Source: an uncultured Lutimaribacter sp. (GTDB lineage: Bacteria; Pseudomonadota; Alphaproteobacteria; Rhodobacterales; Rhodobacteraceae). From it: a stretch of DNA of 38,631 nucleotides. The stretch lies in NCBI GenBank assembly GCA_913061505.1, contig CAJXSO010000026.1, positions 1 to 38,631 of the forward strand. Direction: 5' to 3'. The stretch's first letter is position 1; every line of letters begins with the position of its first letter. Both the position numbers and the translations under genes were made by a program. Positions 36,604-38,631 of this stretch are shown piece by piece. The notes under the pieces were generated by a model, which saw nothing but the letters and a program-made list of their open reading frames with translations, was not told the DNA's origin and searched no databases.

Positions 36604-37269
36604 TTAGCCCAGCTCGGCGATCACGGTTTCACCCGCGATCATGGTTTGCCCAATACTGACGATGGGCGTGGCCCCCTCGGGCAGGTAGATATCGAGACGC
36701 GAGCCAAAGCGGATCAGGCCAAAACGCTCGGCGATCCCCAGCTGCTGGCCCTCTTGCGACCAGCACAAAATGCGCCGCGCCACCAGCCCGGCGATTTGCA
36801 CCACGCCATAGCGGCGCCCATCGGGCAATTCGATGGTCAGGCCGTTGCGCTCGTTATCTTCTGATGCCTTATCCAGCGAGGCGTTCAGAAATTTGCCGGG
36901 GCGGTAGGCCACGGTGGTGATGCGCCCGGCGGTGGGCGCGCGGTTTACGTGGCAATTAAAGACCGACATAAACACCGACACCCGCATCATCGGCTGATCG
37001 CCCAGCCCCAGTTCCGCCGGGGGCACGGCAGGTTCTAGCAAAGATACGATGCCATCTGCAGGTGATACCATAATGCCCGCGCGCTGTGGCGTCACGCGCT
37101 CGGGGTCGCGGAAGAAATAATAGACCCAAACGGTCAGCCCGGCACCAACCCAGCCCAGTGGTTCCCACAGCAAAAACAGCAACACCGACAGGCCCGCGGC
37201 AATGGCCACAAATTTGCGCCCCTCGGGATGCATCGGTTTCACAAAGGTCGATAACATAGAAACAGACAT
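36604..37269 (-). CDS. psd: Phosphatidylserine decarboxylase proenzyme Psd
   Basis: Converts phosphatidylserine to phosphatidylethanolamine. The 221-residue proenzyme has an N-terminal membrane hairpin (about 20-52), FRDPER, the conserved VSPADGIV (about 68-75), the motif [11 protein letters not shown] and the self-cleavage site RFGSRLD. There, cleavage between G189 and S190 creates the pyruvoyl cofactor. The short form with FGS instead of LGST is usual in alphaproteobacteria. The ATG at 37269 follows a GGGGG stretch; the frame is open to 37392 without similarity. Confidence 0.95.
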   Translation of the reverse strand: MSVSMLSTFVKPMHPEGRKFVAIAAGLSVLLFLLWEPLGWVGAGLTVWVYYFFRDPERVTPQRAGIMVSPADGIVSLLEPAVPPAELGLGDQPMMRVSVFMSVFNCHVNRAPTAGRITTVAYRPGKFLNASLDKASEDNERNGLTIELPDGRRYGVVQIAGLVARRILCWSQEGQQLGIAERFGLIRFGSRLDIYLPEGATPIVSIGQTMIAGETVIAELG

Positions 37270-37355
37270 GGGACCCCCTTGATCGCTATGGCCTGTGCTT
37301 AGACGAATGCCCCCGCGTTTCAAGCAAAACCTGCCCGTTTGGGCCAGTGCAACGC

Positions 37356-37382
37356 AAAAGGGCCACCCCGGCAGGATGGCCC
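37356..37382 (-). terminator. Intrinsic terminator of efp
   Basis: On the minus strand GGGCCA and TGGCCC pair, with an inner CC/GG pairing in the loop, followed by TTTT. It lies 23 bases after the efp stop and before psd. Confidence 0.6.
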
Positions 37383-37404
37383 CAGCAGACATTCCGTAAC
37401 GTAA

Positions 37405-37968
37405 TTAGGCGCGTTCCGAATATTCCATGGTTTCGGTATTCACGATGATTTTCTCGCCGCTGGCCACAAAGGGCGGCACCATGACGCGCACGCCGCAATC
37501 CAGCAGCGCGGGCTTAAAGCTGTTTGCCGCGGTTTGGCCTTTGACCACCGGTTCGGTTTCTTCGATGGTGCAGGTTACTTTTTGCGGCAAGGTCATGTTC
37601 AGCGCTTCGGCTTCGTAATATTCCACCACCACGGTCATGCCGTCTTGCAAGAACGGGCGGCGCTCGCCCAGAATATCGGCGGGCAGTTCGACCTGCTCGT
37701 AGGTTTCGGTATCCATAAACACCAGCATTCCATCGTTTTCATACAGGAATTGCTGGTCTTTTTGTTCCAGGCGCACGCGCTCGACCTTGTCAGCCGAGCG
37801 GAACCGTTCGTTCAGCTTCGAGCCATTGCGCAGGTTTTTCATTTCAACTTGCGCAAACGCACCACCCTTGCCGGGCTTGACGTGATCCACCTTGACCGCC
37901 GCCCACAGGCCGCCCTCGTGTTCGAGAACGTTGCCGGGGCGAATTTCGTTACCGTTGATTTTGGGCAT
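37405..37968 (-). CDS. efp: Translation elongation factor P
   Basis: 187-residue EF-P, which rescues ribosomes stalled at polyproline. The N-terminal KOW-like domain carries [12 protein letters not shown] (about 30-41) with the lysine to be modified at K34. The C-terminal OB domains include the family segment [22 protein letters not shown]. Start [13 protein letters not shown] at 37968 matches alphaproteobacterial EF-Ps; the frame extends six codons to a TTG without reason. No epmA/epmB gene is in the window, so the modification system is unknown. Confidence 0.96.
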   Translation of the reverse strand: MPKINGNEIRPGNVLEHEGGLWAAVKVDHVKPGKGGAFAQVEMKNLRNGSKLNERFRSADKVERVRLEQKDQQFLYENDGMLVFMDTETYEQVELPADILGERRPFLQDGMTVVVEYYEAEALNMTLPQKVTCTIEETEPVVKGQTAANSFKPALLDCGVRVMVPPFVASGEKIIVNTETMEYSERA

Positions 37969-38010
37969 GTGTTTGAACCATGACAAAGGGTTGAATGATA
38001 TTTTGCCGCC

Positions 38011-38039
38011 CCTATATCGTTGTCAGCCCGCAGAGGCAA
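38011..38039 (-). promoter_or_regulatory. Predicted sigma70-type promoter of efp
   Basis: On the minus strand TTGCCT (38034-38039), a 17-base spacer and TATAGG (38011-38016). It would start the transcript about 35 bases before the efp ATG. Good spacing and near-consensus hexamers; not tested. Confidence 0.5.
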
Positions 38040-38198
38040 GAACACGAAACACAGCAGCATTTTCAGGGCCGCATCGGCACAGCATTGCACCAGACGCATA
38101 ACAGCCATGCATCAGCGCCCTATCCGAATCGGCTTTGATCTGCCAAAGAGACCGCACTCCGGATATGCAAGAGCAATAAAATAACGCAAGGACGAAAC

Positions 38199-38519
38199 AT
38201 GAAAGATTTCGTTGACGGCACGGCCTTCAATAACGAACAAGGTAACCGCGCCCGCAAACTGTTTGCAGCCGTTGTGTTGGCTGCATTGGATGACGCGATT
38301 GCCGATGACAAGAAATATGGCAACGGCCCCGAACAAATTGCGCGTTGGGCACGCTCGCGCGATGGCCGCGAGGTTCTGACCTGCGCTGGCATCGACCCCA
38401 ACGAACGAGTTGTCAAAGGGCTGATGGAATTCGTCGCCAAAGGTATTCGCACCAGCGTGGCGCTGTCGCGCGAAGAAAGTGAACGCCGCAACGCGGCGGC
38501 ACAGGCCGAAGCTGCGTAA
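38199..38519 (+). CDS. Small conserved Rhodobacterales protein (DUF6280-like)
   Basis: 106 residues, soluble, helical, starting MKDFVDGTAFNNEQGN. It carries ARKLFAAVVLAALDDAIAD (about 18-36), IARWARSRDGREVLTCAGID (about 47-66), then a basic and Glu-rich tail. I associate this pattern with the uncharacterised DUF6280 family of Rhodobacteraceae, from memory and without a search. The ATG has AAGGA at 6 bases, and a clear terminator follows, so it is a real, probably single-gene unit, divergent from efp. The single Cys and the RWARS motif are the only notable residues. No function is known to me. Confidence 0.82.
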   Translation: MKDFVDGTAFNNEQGNRARKLFAAVVLAALDDAIADDKKYGNGPEQIARWARSRDGREVLTCAGIDPNERVVKGLMEFVAKGIRTSVALSREESERRNAAAQAEAA

Positions 38520-38553
38520 TCATAGCCCCCAGCGGGGATATGACAGGAAACAG

Positions 38554-38578
38554 GCGCGCCAGAATGGCGCGCTTTTTT
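38554..38578 (+). terminator. Intrinsic terminator after the DUF6280-like gene
   Basis: GCGCGCC and GGCGCGC form a perfect 7-bp stem around AGAAT, followed by six T. It begins 35 bases after the stop codon. I see no gene in the remaining 50 bases of the window. Confidence 0.88.
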
Positions 38579-38631
38579 CTTTTTTGCCGCAGATGATGCG
38601 CGCCCGCGCAACAAAATCGCTAAGCTTGGCC

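Noticed and set aside
1-38631. tRNA or rRNA genes, insertion sequences, prophage genes, attachment sites
   Set aside because: No T-loop GGTTCGANTCC-type patterns in a tRNA context, no transposase or integrase motifs, and no long direct or terminal inverted repeats were seen. The window reads as continuous core genome.

Overview
The window is a 38.6 kb chromosomal segment of a Gram-negative alphaproteobacterium. It is most likely a member of the Rhodobacterales (Rhodobacter/Roseobacter group). The evidence is the high-GC coding style, a MurE with the meso-diaminopimelate motif DNPR, the aerobic cobaltochelatase pair cobS/cobT, a PssA-Psd-EF-P block, an alphaproteobacterial-type LexA box (GTTC-N7-GTTC), and a DUF1127 gene followed by CCUCCUCCC-loop small RNAs as known from Rhodobacter. 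Almost everything reads as core genome. I see no integrase, transposase, phage gene, CRISPR array, tRNA or rRNA.

Layout. Positions 1-10274 hold the 3' end of a YhiN-type flavoprotein gene (+), which converges on the front half of the division and cell-wall (dcw) cluster, transcribed on the minus strand: mraZ, rsmH, ftsL, ftsI, murE, murF, mraY, murD. These genes overlap or lie within a few bases of each other, so they are probably one operon. The 680-base gap 10275-10954 contains a candidate promoter, hairpins and GGGAAT-type repeats. Then come apbC/mrp (-), a short DUF1127 gene (+, 12292-12516) and, directly in its 3' region (12524-12818), six hairpins that each display a CCTCCTCC-type motif in the loop. 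I read these as three two-hairpin CcsR ('cuckoo') small RNAs cut from one precursor that ends at an intrinsic terminator. This is the most interesting element of the window.

From 12832 to 23296: a small unknown protein (-), uvrD helicase (-) with a perfect SOS box upstream, a hot-dog thioesterase, a DUF4177 protein, a J-domain protein, cobS, a terminator, a small secreted protein, cobT, an M24 aminopeptidase P and a DUF427 protein (all +). From 23366 to 32881: a CLC chloride transporter (-), an FAD-linked D-lactate/glycolate-type dehydrogenase (+), valS (+), a crotonase (-), a HisC-like aminotransferase (+) and a serine/alanine-glyoxylate-type aminotransferase (-). From 33096 to the end: an MsbA-like ABC exporter (+), ygfZ (+), then pssA, psd and efp on the minus strand, and a small conserved protein (+) ending in a clear terminator.

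Functional themes are peptidoglycan synthesis and septation (dcw cluster), phosphatidylethanolamine synthesis (PssA then Psd), cobalt insertion for vitamin B12 (CobS/CobT), translation (ValS, EF-P), Fe-S cluster handling (ApbC, YgfZ), DNA repair (UvrD) and a probable stress-induced post-transcriptional module (DUF1127 protein plus CcsR-type RNAs). Function calls rest on motifs read by eye and family knowledge. No database search was run.
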